A DNA stretch of 57,416 nucleotides from Eubacterium sp. UBA4343 (GTDB lineage: Bacteria; Bacillota; Clostridia; Lachnospirales; Lachnospiraceae). The first letter of the stretch is position 1. Each line of letters opens with the position of its first letter. Of the stretch, positions 34,616 through 43,730 are shown piece after piece. Below the pieces are notes generated by a model that searched no databases, had not been told where the DNA came from, and worked only from the letters and a program-made list of their open reading frames with translations. The DNA lies in assembly GCA_002394235.1 (NCBI GenBank), contig DGTF01000061.1, forward strand, positions 88,116-145,531, in the 5' to 3' direction. Both the position numbers and the translations under genes were made by a program.

Positions 34616-36172
34616 TTATCCGATATCTGAATCACTCAGCGTCTCCCCGTTCATCACCTTGTCGATCAGATCGGCGCCCTTCTGCACCATATCCTTGTTC
34701 TCATACATGACATAAGACTTCATGCTGGGCATGGAATAGGTGTATTCTGATCCGCCCATTCCGGTGACGGCGTAGGACTTCACATTCCAGGAACGGTTGT
34801 CATCGATCTGCATCTTCACAAGGGAGGCAATGTCATCGGAAGTGAGGTTCGTAACGAACATGCCCTGAAGGCTGTCGAGGACCTCATTGTAATGAAGCAG
34901 CAGATTTGTGCTGTCCCCGGTGATCTTCTGGATAACGGCAGTGATGACGCGCATCTGGTTTCTGCCGCGCTCGTTGTCTCCGGAGCTGAAGGAGTGTCGC
35001 TCCCGTGCAAAGGCAAGGGCCTGTGCGCCGTCCATGGTGTTCGGGCCTTCCGAGAAGGAATACCCCTGTGCCTCAAATGCCTGCGGTGAATCCACGGTGA
35101 TTCCTCCGATGGCGTCGATCAGCGTCTCAAATCCGGTGAAGTTGATCTGCCCGTAGTAATCCACATCTTCCTGATACAGATCGGCGAGTCCCTTCATAGA
35201 TACATCGATGCCATAGATGCCGAGGTGAGTCAGCTTGTCAAGCTGGCTGCCTCCGGCGGGGTTCGGAATATAATAGTCCCGGGGCGTATTCAGAAGCAGG
35301 ATCTGCCGCGTCTGTGGATTGACTGCCATCAGGATGTTCACGTCGCTTCGGCTGGTGTTCAGCATCTGGCTTCGTGTGTCTGAGCCGCTGATGTAGACGA
35401 CGAACGGATCCTTCGTGATGTCGGAATTCGCCGCCTTCTGGTTGAGTTCCGTTTTCTCATTAGAGCCTGAAGATGATGCTGACAGCCCGGTGTCACTGGC
35501 ATCGATGGTCTCGGTTTTCTCCACCGGGATCTCGCAGAGAAGCCGTGTCTTGTCGGAGAAGTCCGCGTACTGCTCTGTGTCGGTAAGTGCGCTGGTATAC
35601 GCTTCGTTCATGATCACTGCCTGGACGCTTTTATCATACAGAGCCTGTGCGTTCTCGGTCATGGAAGGACGTGACACCGTCTCAATCTTTGAGCCGAGCT
35701 CGTTCTCTATGGACTTTACTGCCTGTGTGGTGTTGTCCTGGTCATAATCGGCCATGATGCCGAAGCTGTAGTTCTGCGCGTCCTGGATGCTCTGGGCCTT
35801 GTCATCCTTGAGCACATAGACGCCGACCATTGCCTGCAGCGTTGTCTTTGTCGTTGTAACCGTCTGTACCGTCTCATCCACCTTGTACATCACAAGGGAA
35901 GCCGCGAGAGAGCCCACGGCCATGACTGCCGCGAGCATACAAGCGATGATTCTTCGAACTTTCCGGGCTCTGTGCGGACCGTGGCCCAGGCCTGCAAATA
36001 AAAGCAGACACGACAAAAGAACCATTGCTGCAAGTACAGCCACGGCCGCCATTACATATTTATCCGGCAGCATGTTCAGCCAGATCAGCCGGTACGCCGC
36101 GAATGCCTCCAGTACAATCTGGACGGTAAGGACACTGCATGCGATCGGAAGCCACTTCTTTTTTGGCAACAT
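34616..36172 (-). CDS. LytR-CpsA-Psr (LCP) family wall-polymer ligase
   Basis: 518 aa. Three membrane helices (residues of about 10-110) come first, then an accessory domain, then the LCP catalytic domain. The latter has ILLLNTPRDYYIPNP with the conserved Arg, LADLYQEDVDYYGQINFTGF, DAIGGITVDSPQAF and AFARERHSF (Arg). LCP proteins move lipid-linked polymers onto peptidoglycan. It is the first gene of the core block, behind a strong promoter (36344-36372). About 160 bp separate it from cpsC. Confidence 0.92.
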   Translation of the reverse strand: MLPKKKWLPIACSVLTVQIVLEAFAAYRLIWLNMLPDKYVMAAVAVLAAMVLLSCLLLFAGLGHGPHRARKVRRIIACMLAAVMAVGSLAASLVMYKVDETVQTVTTTKTTLQAMVGVYVLKDDKAQSIQDAQNYSFGIMADYDQDNTTQAVKSIENELGSKIETVSRPSMTENAQALYDKSVQAVIMNEAYTSALTDTEQYADFSDKTRLLCEIPVEKTETIDASDTGLSASSSGSNEKTELNQKAANSDITKDPFVVYISGSDTRSQMLNTSRSDVNILMAVNPQTRQILLLNTPRDYYIPNPAGGSQLDKLTHLGIYGIDVSMKGLADLYQEDVDYYGQINFTGFETLIDAIGGITVDSPQAFEAQGYSFSEGPNTMDGAQALAFARERHSFSSGDNERGRNQMRVITAVIQKITGDSTNLLLHYNEVLDSLQGMFVTNLTSDDIASLVKMQIDDNRSWNVKSYAVTGMGGSEYTYSMPSMKSYVMYENKDMVQKGADLIDKVMNGETLSDSDIG

Positions 36173-36343
36173 AAAAAATGCTTTCCCCCTAACCCTGGCT
36201 CATCCGGACAGAACAGATAAGAATGCCCCTGAAAAGCCAAAATATCACAATGCTTTTATTCTACTCCTATATTCTTTTATCATGCAACCGAAAATTTATT
36301 ACAAATATACTAATTATTGTCTAGTTGTCTTTATCCATAATGT

Positions 36344-36372
36344 ATAATATCTTACCTGCCGTCGCGGGTCAA
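36344..36372 (-). promoter_or_regulatory. Strong promoter of the core capsule block
   Basis: On the minus strand TTGACC (36372-36367), a 17-bp spacer and TATTAT (36349-36344). A weaker second set, TTGCAT with 18 bp to TAGAAT, lies closer to the LCP gene. The leader would be roughly 165 nt. Confidence 0.65.
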
Positions 36373-36395
36373 TGTTCTGCTCTCACGCGTCTCTG

Positions 36396-37352
36396 TTACT
36401 CAAGCACGACATGATTCGGCGCGGTGTGGAAGGAGTAGACGGTCACACCCTTTCCCTCAAACCAGGATTTGAGCTGTGGGGCGTCGTAGGTGCCGGTCGT
36501 GTCATTGAGGATCTGGTCGGGGCAGTCCATGAATGCTGCCTTCGGGTCGACGAGGTCGTAGAACCTGGTGTCCAGTCCCCAGTTTCCGTGGTGTCCGCAT
36601 TCGACGTAGTCGGATTTCAGATCGCCGGAATAAGAGGAAATGATCTCATCCTCCATCTCTTTCTGCACATCGGCGCAGAAGAGCATGGAGGTTTTTCTGC
36701 CGGAGATCCGGAACATCAGAGAACCGTCGTTCAGCAGGTTGGCCTGCTGCTGTTCGGTTGCCTTGTCCCAGGCGTGCAGCACCTTCAAATGAAGTCCGAT
36801 GAGGCCCAGCTCATCTCCCGCCTTCAGATAAGTGACGTTGTTCATCTTCTGCGTCAGTCGGTTGAAGGTGTACCAGGTATCGATAGCGTCGTAATCGTGT
36901 GCGGTCTCCTCGTACCGCTTCTGGTTGATCTTTGTCGTGTAGATCTGGCCGATCGTGACGTTTGTGTCCGGATAGGTGGCCAGGATAGCGTTGAAGGCTC
37001 CCGCGTGATCAGGATGGGCGTGGGTGATGATCCACGCGTCCGCATGATAGTTGTGCTGTTTCAGGATGTTCAGCACCTGCTGCGCGTCGGAGTCATAGCC
37101 GCCGTCAATGATGACGAGATGGTTGTTCTGATCGGTAATGGTGTAGAAGGTTCCCTGGTTTCCGTTTGCCGGCGCGTAGGAGGTCACGGTCCACCTGTTT
37201 CCCGCGTGGCGGGTATGATACAGGGTAAGACCGAAGGCGGCCAGAATGATGGCACATAGAAGGATGCAGGCGAGGATCTGCCTTTCACGGCCGGGGCTGT
37301 CTCCGGCTCTGCCCGGGGAAGCCTTGTGATTCCGGATCTTTGAATCTTTCAT
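36396..37352 (-). CDS. Membrane-anchored metallo-beta-lactamase-fold hydrolase (ComEC-like C-terminal type)
   Basis: 318 aa. One N-terminal membrane helix (about residues 25-45) precedes an MBL domain. IDGGYDSDAQQVL is motif 1 (Asp), WIITHAHPDHAGAF is the HxHxDH motif, YVECGHHGNWG has the His of motif 4, and FMDCPDQ is late in the fold. Relatives resemble the C-terminal domain of ComEC. They may cleave phosphodiesters outside the membrane, for instance in teichoic-acid-like or phosphate-bridged polymers; the substrate is unknown. The ATG overlaps the stop of the cytidylyltransferase gene (4 nt). Confidence 0.8.
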   Translation of the reverse strand: MKDSKIRNHKASPGRAGDSPGRERQILACILLCAIILAAFGLTLYHTRHAGNRWTVTSYAPANGNQGTFYTITDQNNHLVIIDGGYDSDAQQVLNILKQHNYHADAWIITHAHPDHAGAFNAILATYPDTNVTIGQIYTTKINQKRYEETAHDYDAIDTWYTFNRLTQKMNNVTYLKAGDELGLIGLHLKVLHAWDKATEQQQANLLNDGSLMFRISGRKTSMLFCADVQKEMEDEIISSYSGDLKSDYVECGHHGNWGLDTRFYDLVDPKAAFMDCPDQILNDTTGTYDAPQLKSWFEGKGVTVYSFHTAPNHVVLE

Positions 37353-38092
37353 TCGTACTCTCCGATCTGATTATTCTCCCGTGCGTCGTACAGCGCCCGG
37401 AAGATGTAGAAGTCATCGGGTGTGGTGATTTTAATGTTGTCGCTTCTGCCGATGACGACGTGGAGCGGCTTTCCGTACATCCGCATCATCGTACAGGAGT
37501 CAATGACGTTGTCCTTTCCCTCTGCCAGACACTGGCGGTGGGCGGCGAGTATGTCCTTCAGATAGAAGCTCTGGGGCGCCTTGGCAAACCGGGAACGTGA
37601 GCGGTCGGGAACCGCGTCTACCTTCTCGATGTCGTCCACAAGGATGACGGTCTCCTTCGCGACGGTACAGGTGATGGCCGAGCCGAACTCACGGACGGCA
37701 GCGATGTTCCGGCTGATGGTGTCCGCGTCAATGAGCGGTCGCACGCCGTCGTGGATCAGAACGACGGTTCCGTCCGTTCCGAAAGCTTCTTCCGCCGCGC
37801 ATAGACCGTTGTAGATGGAAAGCTGTCCGGTTTTTCCCCCGGGTACGACGCTCTTCACCTTGTCGAGCCGGTAGCGGTAGATCATGTCGTTCATATAGTC
37901 GATCCAGCCTTCGATGCAGACCACGACGATGCCGTCGATCTCCGGATGGTTCTCAAACTGCTCGATGGTGTGTACGATGATCGGCTTGCCGTGTACAAGC
38001 AGAAACTGCTTGGGCTTGTCCTTTGTATGCATGCGTCTGCCGGAGCCGCCGGCGAAGATAACCGCGATATTCTTTTCTACCTTTGCTTTCAT
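37349..38092 (-). CDS. IspD/TarI-family cytidylyltransferase
   Basis: 247 aa. The nucleotidyl-transfer signature is AVIFAGGSGRRMHTKDKPKQF (G-x-G-x-R-M and K-P-K), with VLIHDGVRPLIDADTI and AKAPQSFYL. IspD makes CDP-methylerythritol; TarI/Bcs1 make CDP-ribitol. The DKPKQFLLVHGKPIIVHT segment and the location in a capsule locus, next to an SDR protein, favour the TarI-like role, giving CDP-ribitol or a related polyol. No ribitol-phosphate transferase is visible nearby. It is translationally coupled to the MBL gene. Confidence 0.8.
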   Translation of the reverse strand: MKAKVEKNIAVIFAGGSGRRMHTKDKPKQFLLVHGKPIIVHTIEQFENHPEIDGIVVVCIEGWIDYMNDMIYRYRLDKVKSVVPGGKTGQLSIYNGLCAAEEAFGTDGTVVLIHDGVRPLIDADTISRNIAAVREFGSAITCTVAKETVILVDDIEKVDAVPDRSRSRFAKAPQSFYLKDILAAHRQCLAEGKDNVIDSCTMMRMYGKPLHVVIGRSDNIKITTPDDFYIFRALYDARENNQIGEYE

Positions 38093-38173
38093 TTTATCTT
38101 ACAGTCCCTTCTCGTTTCTGTCATAATTCATACTCATCCTTACTGTTTATGCGCATCTGTGTTTATCCGTAAA

Positions 38174-38370
38174 GGCATAGATTTCACAGAACCTATGTCA
38201 GAGCATTACTGGCTGTTAAAAGGTTTATCCGTACGTTCTTCAATATGTAAGAAGCGAGGACTGTTTGACGAAGGCGCCTGCGCCTGAGGAGTTCCGCAGC
38301 TTCATAAAACAAGGATAAAGCTTTGTTACAGCCAGTTTGCGAATGACATCCGGGCTGTGAAATCCATGCC
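38174..38370. repeat. ~197-bp nearly palindromic element (MITE-like or structured RNA)
   Basis: Nested arms pair in order. GGCATAGATTTCACAG (38174-38189) pairs with CTGTGAAATCCATGCC (38355-38370). The ACTGGCTGT ... TTTATCC arm (38208-38230) pairs with GGATAAA ... ACAGCCAGT (38313-38336). A central AGGCGC-CT-GCGCCT hairpin lies at 38272-38285. The outer ~57 bp of each arm are about 80 percent identical by eye. It fills the gap between the cytidylyltransferase and epimerase genes. Confidence 0.7.
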
Positions 38371-38405
38371 TCCCAACATACCATAAAGAGGAATCTTTCG
38401 CGGCG

Positions 38406-39497
38406 TTACAGTCCCCTCTCGTCCATATCGCGGATCAGTCTCCGGTAGGCGTCCTCGAGTCCGATCTCCGGTTTCCAGCCGAGGGAACGGAGCTTTTCGG
38501 AGGACAGGCGCATCTTCACATCCTGAGCGTATCCGTAGACATTTTCCTTCGGAATGTCGAAGACGACGTCGGATTTTCCGCCGGAGATTTTCTCACAGAC
38601 CATCCTCGCCATTTCGGCGATGGTCGTGTGCGCCGCTTCGTTTGCTACGTTGTAGGCTTCTCCGCTGCTGCCCTTCTGCAGGATGATGATCAGCGCCTCG
38701 ATAGCGTCGCTGAGGTAGCAGTAATTGCCGTCGGATTGTCCCTTTGTGTGCAGGACGATATCCTCTCCCTTTCGTATACTTCTGGCAAACTGCGCGAAGA
38801 CGCGGTTCTCCGTCGGCAGTATGCCTGCGCCGAAGGTCTGGGCTAGCCTGGCGATCTTCACGGGCACCTGATACTCGTACAGGTAGGCGATGCACATATT
38901 CTCGCAGAGCCGCTTGCTTTCCGGATAATTGCTCCGGACCTTCAGCGGGTCGATGTATCCGAGGTCGTTCTCCGTCACGGGATCTGTGCTGCAGGTGCCG
39001 TACATTTCCATCGAGGAGAGGTAGACCACCGAGCGGCATTTCTTTCTGGCGGCGAGCCGGAGAATTGCACGGGTCCCGAGAATGGCCGCGTCCAGTGTCT
39101 CCGCGGGCTTTGTGACCATCAATCTTGAGGCGGTTATTCCGGCGGTATGGAAAATGTAATCGACATCGCGTCCGGCGCAGATCTCCTCTGCGGACGCTTC
39201 GGTCAGGCTGCAGATCTCAAAGGTAAGGCATCTGTCCGTGATCTGCCGGAGTGCCGGGCTTTCGTTTCGGAGATCGCCGAAGATCTGATCCGCCTTTTCG
39301 CGGTTCCGGATCAGCGCGACGATCTGTATGCCGAGTCCCTGGACCGCGTTCAGGTACAGAAACGTCCGGACCAGATTCGATCCGACAAGCCCGGTGGCGC
39401 CGGTGATCAGGACGGTGCTGCCCTTCAGGGCCGCGTAATCAATGGCATTGCTTTCGGAAATCCGCTGCAGATCTTCTATATATACAGAGCTGAACAT
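38406..39497 (-). CDS. SDR-family NAD-dependent epimerase/dehydratase
   Basis: 363 aa. It has the extended SDR motifs VLITGATGLVGSNLVRTF (TGxxGxxG), DYIFHTAGITAS, VVYLSSMEMYG (Ser) and YPESKRLCE (YxxxK). The C-terminal half has the substrate-binding pattern of nucleotide-sugar epimerases (VNAL-type region YCYLSDAIEALIIIL, SGEAYNVAN). It could make an epimerised or reduced sugar nucleotide. The pairing with an IspD/TarI-type enzyme is common in Gram-positive polymer loci and may indicate a CDP-linked product. Substrate unknown. Confidence 0.85.
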   Translation of the reverse strand: MFSSVYIEDLQRISESNAIDYAALKGSTVLITGATGLVGSNLVRTFLYLNAVQGLGIQIVALIRNREKADQIFGDLRNESPALRQITDRCLTFEICSLTEASAEEICAGRDVDYIFHTAGITASRLMVTKPAETLDAAILGTRAILRLAARKKCRSVVYLSSMEMYGTCSTDPVTENDLGYIDPLKVRSNYPESKRLCENMCIAYLYEYQVPVKIARLAQTFGAGILPTENRVFAQFARSIRKGEDIVLHTKGQSDGNYCYLSDAIEALIIILQKGSSGEAYNVANEAAHTTIAEMARMVCEKISGGKSDVVFDIPKENVYGYAQDVKMRLSSEKLRSLGWKPEIGLEDAYRRLIRDMDERGL

Positions 39498-39544
39498 GAC
39501 AAGTCCTCACTTTCTTCATACAGTTCAAGCTAAAGATCAGATAT

Positions 39545-42500
39545 TCACGTCTTCTTTTTCTTCCGGAATACGACGATCAGAATCAGCAGGGCAAAGATCG
39601 TGACGTACAGTCCGGGAAGGATTCCCGGGGTCAGATAATGCATGGTGACGTGATGACTCCCCGAGTCCAGGCTGACAGCCGTGAATGCAAGGTCTGCCTT
39701 CTGCGCGCTGATCTCCTTCCCGTTGTCATAAATCGTCCATCCCGTTGAATACGGAACGGAAGCAAACAGGTATCCGTCCTCTTTCATGGATACATAGCAG
39801 GAACAGGAGTTCACCCCTGTCCTGGTGTTCGTTACGGAATCGTTCAGGGCATGAATGTTCCGGCCGATGCTTTCGTCGCTTCGCTGCAGAAGATCCATGT
39901 CGTCGATTGTATAGGTGCCGGCCGTATGGAAGCAGATCCGGATTTTGCTGAAGGCTCCCGTGAGTCTTCCGATGTTCAGGAGATAGTTTTTCTTGCCGGT
40001 GTATTTGGAGTTGTAGGTTGTGTAGCCGTTCAGCTCCGCGCCCCCTCCGTCGACGGGATCCTGATGGTACATCTCCTGCACGGTAATCCGGTAGCTCTCC
40101 ATGCCGCCGTTCACGAAGTTCAGATTTTTGAGAGAGAGGTAAACCTCTCTGCTGTCGTCCTCCGCGGAGACGGGATTGTCCAGAATCAGGTCGACATAGG
40201 CGTCTGGTCTGTTTACCGAAACCATGTAGCTGGCCTGTCCGGTGCTCTTCTGCATAACCTTTGTCAGTTCCACGCTGTCCCCGGTCTCGATGCTGTAATT
40301 CATGACGCCTGTATCAAGCGTCAGCTGGTCGCTGGAGATGGTGTTATGCGATACGGACGGGTCGGTCACGATTGCCTGCATCAATGCCTGCTGACGCTCC
40401 AGGGGCGGGAGGGACAGATAAGCCTTCTCTGTGATGCTGTTCTGGAACACGTAGAACAGGGAGTTCTTCTCCGCTGGCGCGTAGGAATTGAATCCGGCGC
40501 CGGCTTTCTCCGGCGTATCTGATTTTGCGTCCGGGGTGCTGGCACCGGCTTTCTCCGGCGTATTGGTAAATCCGACCGGGAGCTTGTGTGTGCCGGGGCT
40601 GGCGAGGTAATGGTTTACGCCGAACAGTGCCAGAAGCTCGCTTCTCTGATTGAGTCCGGAGTAGGAGAAGGCCGATGGACTGCTGGCGAGGGCGATGCTG
40701 TCATGGAAATCGTCGATGTTCTGGTTATAGACGGTTCCGGAGAAATCAGTGCCGCTCACCCCGTAGAGCCACTGGGTATTCCCCAGGCGGCTCGTCCCGT
40801 CGGTGTTGAATCTTGTGCCGTCCGAGAAATCGAGGCTGTCGAGCACGGAGAGACCGCTCTCCTGCGTCACCCGGCTGTACGCCTCACCGCTTGTCACCTG
40901 GTTTGCGAAGATGTTTTCCCTCCGGATCGACATGCTGCTCATAATTACGGAGGACAGGCAGACCATGACAATCGAAAGAACAGCGGTTGTCCGCTGCCCT
41001 GAGGGATGATAGGACGGCTGTCTGTTCATGGCCGCGTTTCTGGCGGCCTTCGCGACCGCGGCGGCTGTCTTGAGACGGTCTGTCGGAGAATATTCCGTCA
41101 GCTGCGACTGCGGCGCGGACTTCTTCTTCTGTTCCCGCTGTACCCTAAGGCTGTGGTTGACGCATAAGGCGGTCATGACCACGAGAATCACGGAGACCCA
41201 CAGCATGACGAGATAATCCTGTGAGAACATAAGAAAGCCCGTGGCGATGTATACGGCCGACATGCCTGCGAGTCCGATGCACTGTTTCCGGTTCATCCGT
41301 GGAATTTCCGGAATCGCTGCCGTCGTGATCAGCGCAGTCACCAGCGTGTAGGCCCAGATCCACCTCGCGGTCGTGTACTGAAAATCTCCGGCGGAGTGTC
41401 CGATGAACGGCACACAGAGGAAAATGGTCATCAGGAGAAACTCGGCCTTGATGAGCAGATATTTCTTCCGGCAGGTGAAAAGCACGAATACACAGATCAT
41501 CGTGAATATGCCGAATCCGAAGTAGCTGCTGCGGTCCGGAAGCCCCGCGCTCACCGTGAAGCCAAGGAAGCAGTTCCGGAAGAAGTCGCGCGCCGCCGTT
41601 GAGGTCAGGAGGCCTCCCTGCAGATTGATCGTGGAAAGGCCTTCGCTGAAGCTGTTCCGCATATATGGAATCAGGCTGATTGCGGAAAGGGCAAGGGCAA
41701 GAAATGTCTCCAGGATGAAGCGGAGATAGAGACCGGCGATGAAGCGTCCTCTGCCCTTTTCCGGCATGATGATCCGGAATTCCGAGCTGACCGATGTCTG
41801 CGCCGGCCTGTCGGCGCTGTCTCTGGCTGCCGATCTCCTGGCTACGTACATGGCGTAGTGCTGTGCGCGGGTGTCTGATCCCTTCTTGACCGGGTCGAGT
41901 CTTGAGATGATCCGGTTCTGCTCAATGTCCTTCCGTTTCTTCCGGTTTCGCAGTCCGATCACCTCGCCGGTCAGCCGGAGCGTGTAAGATAGAAGGATCA
42001 GGACCAGCATAATGCATGCGGTGGAGAAACGCTGTGCGAAGCTGAACGCCAGGATGATCACATAGAGTCTGGATTTTCTTTTTTCGTAGAGGTGATCCGC
42101 TCCGATCATCAGAAGCGGAAACAGAATCAGCGGATTGATCAGCGTGGATTGTCCGAATGCCGCATAGGATACCGCGGAAAAAACATAGACAAGAGCTCCG
42201 GCGAGGACTGCCGACAAAGACGCCCCGCCCTCCCGGAATCTGTGAAAGGCATAACGGCTGAATGCCATGCCCGCGGTGTACAGTTTCAGAACGATCATGA
42301 TCTCATAGCCGTATTCTGCGTACCGCGAGGGAAAGAATACGGAGATCCAGCAGAACGGATCCCAGAAGCAGAACGCGAAGGTCGTGGGTATATCCGCCCC
42401 GTATCCGATGGAAGGATCCCACAGCGGGATCTGCAGGCTTCTGTTCCGGATCAGGCCGCGCAGAATCGAACGGGCCCACCGTCCAAGATAGAGAAAGCTC

Positions 42501-42637
42501 ATATAGTACTGATTCAGGCCGTCGGGTATCCGCAGAAAGCTTTTGTGATGAAGAATCAGGTATATACCGAAGCATGCCAGAAACAGCAAAGCAAACAGTA
42601 TTGTATAAATCAGGTCATATTTCTTTTTATCAGTCAT
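39545..42637 (-). CDS. YfhO-family polytopic membrane protein, putative lipid-linked glycosyltransferase
   Basis: About 1030 aa from the ATG at 42637 (AAGGA upstream); the frame is open to 42748 without a good site. It begins MTDKKKYDLIYTILFALLFLACFG, then IPDGLNQYYMSFLYLGRWAR and WDPSIGYGADIPTTFAFCFWDP, typical of YfhO. It has about 14 helices, a large extracellular domain (residues of about 560-960) and a last helix before a basic tail. YfhO-type GT-C-like proteins glycosylate teichoic acid or other wall polymers from undecaprenyl-phosphate sugars. A short in-frame repeat (STPEKAGA units) sits at 40497-40567. It has its own promoter (42783-42812). Confidence 0.85.
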   Translation of the reverse strand: MTDKKKYDLIYTILFALLFLACFGIYLILHHKSFLRIPDGLNQYYMSFLYLGRWARSILRGLIRNRSLQIPLWDPSIGYGADIPTTFAFCFWDPFCWISVFFPSRYAEYGYEIMIVLKLYTAGMAFSRYAFHRFREGGASLSAVLAGALVYVFSAVSYAAFGQSTLINPLILFPLLMIGADHLYEKRKSRLYVIILAFSFAQRFSTACIMLVLILLSYTLRLTGEVIGLRNRKKRKDIEQNRIISRLDPVKKGSDTRAQHYAMYVARRSAARDSADRPAQTSVSSEFRIIMPEKGRGRFIAGLYLRFILETFLALALSAISLIPYMRNSFSEGLSTINLQGGLLTSTAARDFFRNCFLGFTVSAGLPDRSSYFGFGIFTMICVFVLFTCRKKYLLIKAEFLLMTIFLCVPFIGHSAGDFQYTTARWIWAYTLVTALITTAAIPEIPRMNRKQCIGLAGMSAVYIATGFLMFSQDYLVMLWVSVILVVMTALCVNHSLRVQREQKKKSAPQSQLTEYSPTDRLKTAAAVAKAARNAAMNRQPSYHPSGQRTTAVLSIVMVCLSSVIMSSMSIRRENIFANQVTSGEAYSRVTQESGLSVLDSLDFSDGTRFNTDGTSRLGNTQWLYGVSGTDFSGTVYNQNIDDFHDSIALASSPSAFSYSGLNQRSELLALFGVNHYLASPGTHKLPVGFTNTPEKAGASTPDAKSDTPEKAGAGFNSYAPAEKNSLFYVFQNSITEKAYLSLPPLERQQALMQAIVTDPSVSHNTISSDQLTLDTGVMNYSIETGDSVELTKVMQKSTGQASYMVSVNRPDAYVDLILDNPVSAEDDSREVYLSLKNLNFVNGGMESYRITVQEMYHQDPVDGGGAELNGYTTYNSKYTGKKNYLLNIGRLTGAFSKIRICFHTAGTYTIDDMDLLQRSDESIGRNIHALNDSVTNTRTGVNSCSCYVSMKEDGYLFASVPYSTGWTIYDNGKEISAQKADLAFTAVSLDSGSHHVTMHYLTPGILPGLYVTIFALLILIVVFRKKKKT
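40497..40567. repeat. Short in-frame repeat in the YfhO gene
   Basis: Two ~25-bp copies of a sequence containing ccggctttctccggcgtat (near 40497 and 40542) encode two TPEKAGA segments about 15 residues apart in the extracellular domain. It resembles the other in-frame minisatellites in this window. Confidence 0.65.
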
Positions 42638-42782
42638 TTTTTCTTCAATCCTTGGAGACAGATACCTTTTTTCTTCCTGAAAAATCCTTCTGGTTGTCAT
42701 AGGCGGAAAAACACCACCTTCAGGTGATGGATCGTTGACTGCTATCACCTGTACATTTTATTTCATTAACACACACACGATG

Positions 42783-42812
42783 ATTATAACTATCCGCACA
42801 GGGATATGACAA
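42783..42812 (-). promoter_or_regulatory. Promoter of the YfhO gene
   Basis: On the minus strand TTGTCA (42812-42807), 18 bp, then TATAAT (42788-42783). It lies directly after the terminator of the response-regulator gene, so the YfhO gene is its own transcript start. Confidence 0.65.
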
Positions 42813-42831
42813 TGCTTTTTTAATAAAAGCA

Positions 42832-42861
42832 GCCTGCCGGATTTGAAGAATGCCGGCAGGC
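42832..42861 (-). terminator. Rho-independent terminator after the response-regulator gene
   Basis: GCCTGCCGG and CCGGCAGGC form a perfect 9-bp stem with a 12-nt loop. On the minus strand it is followed by tgcttttatt. It separates the regulator unit from the YfhO unit. Confidence 0.75.
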
Positions 42862-42890
42862 GTGACATGATGATATCTGATTGACTGCAT

Positions 42891-42980
42891 CCGGAGGAAT
42901 GTGCTCCCGGGCTGATTGCCTCCAGCCGGAGGATTGTGCTTCCGGGCTGATTGCCTCCAGTCCGAAGATTGTGCTCCCGG
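42891..42980. repeat. 35-bp minisatellite just downstream of the response-regulator stop
   Basis: Two complete 35-bp units (42891-42925, 42926-42960) differ at two positions, and a 20-bp third unit ends at 42980, 2 bp from the stop codon. Core: gtgctcccgggctgattgcc. Confidence 0.85.
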
Positions 42981-42982
42981 AG

Positions 42983-43678
42983 TTATTTCGTGCTGAAGTA
43001 ATACCCGACCCCCCATTTGGTGCGGATCATCTGCGGATGCGAGGGATCGGTTTCGATCTTGTTCCTGAGCCGCCGGATATGCACGTCCAGCGTCTTCTCG
43101 TCTCCGCTGAATTCTGTTCCCCATATCTTGAAGATCAGGGCGTTTCGCGTGAAGATCTTGCCGGGCCGGGAGGCGAGCTCCTTCAAAAGCTGATATTCCT
43201 TTACGGTGAGGTCGATCTTCCTGTGGTCTACTGTCGCCGTCCGGCTGTCCTTATCCAGGGTCAGTCTGCCGGCAACGATGATGCGGTCGGACTCGGGACG
43301 GTTCCCGGCATCCTTCCGGTACCGCTTCAGCACCTTGCGGATGCGGATCTTGAGTTCTCTTGTATTGTACGGCTTCGATACATAATCATCCGCGCCGTAA
43401 TCGAATCCCATGATCTTGTCCATGGGTTTATTGCGCTCGGATAGTATGATCACCGGTACATCGGAAAATTCACGGATGCGTTCACACAGCTCAAAGTCAG
43501 CCATGCCCTTCAGAACCGCATCGGTAATTACAAGATCATACCAGTTTTTCTGCGCCAGTTCCAGCGCCTCCGCGCCGCTTGCGGCTACGGTCACCTGGTA
43601 GCCGTCCTGTTCCAGCGAACTTTTCAGACGGTTGATCAACAGACTGTTGTCATCAGCAGCCAGAATTTTCTGTGTCAT
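42983..43678 (-). CDS. OmpR/PhoB-family response regulator, no partner kinase nearby
   Basis: 231 aa. The receiver domain has ILAADDN (acidic pair), the phospho-acceptor in LVITDAVLKGM (Asp53), VIILSERN in place of the usual Ser/Thr strand, and DDYVSKPYN (Lys). The C-terminal winged helix is complete (LTVKEYQLLKELASRPGKIF ... LDVHIRRLRNKIE). GGGGAG precedes the ATG. It lies between the long initiating transferase and YfhO with its own terminator. It is likely a local regulator of the capsule locus; the direct repeats at 45429-45475 are a candidate target. Confidence 0.9.
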   Translation of the reverse strand: MTQKILAADDNSLLINRLKSSLEQDGYQVTVAASGAEALELAQKNWYDLVITDAVLKGMADFELCERIREFSDVPVIILSERNKPMDKIMGFDYGADDYVSKPYNTRELKIRIRKVLKRYRKDAGNRPESDRIIVAGRLTLDKDSRTATVDHRKIDLTVKEYQLLKELASRPGKIFTRNALIFKIWGTEFSGDEKTLDVHIRRLRNKIETDPSHPQMIRTKWGVGYYFSTK

Positions 43679-43730
43679 TATTTACTTCTCTCCCCTTGTA
43701 CAGCCGGATGAGATCATCAGGCTCTTTCAT

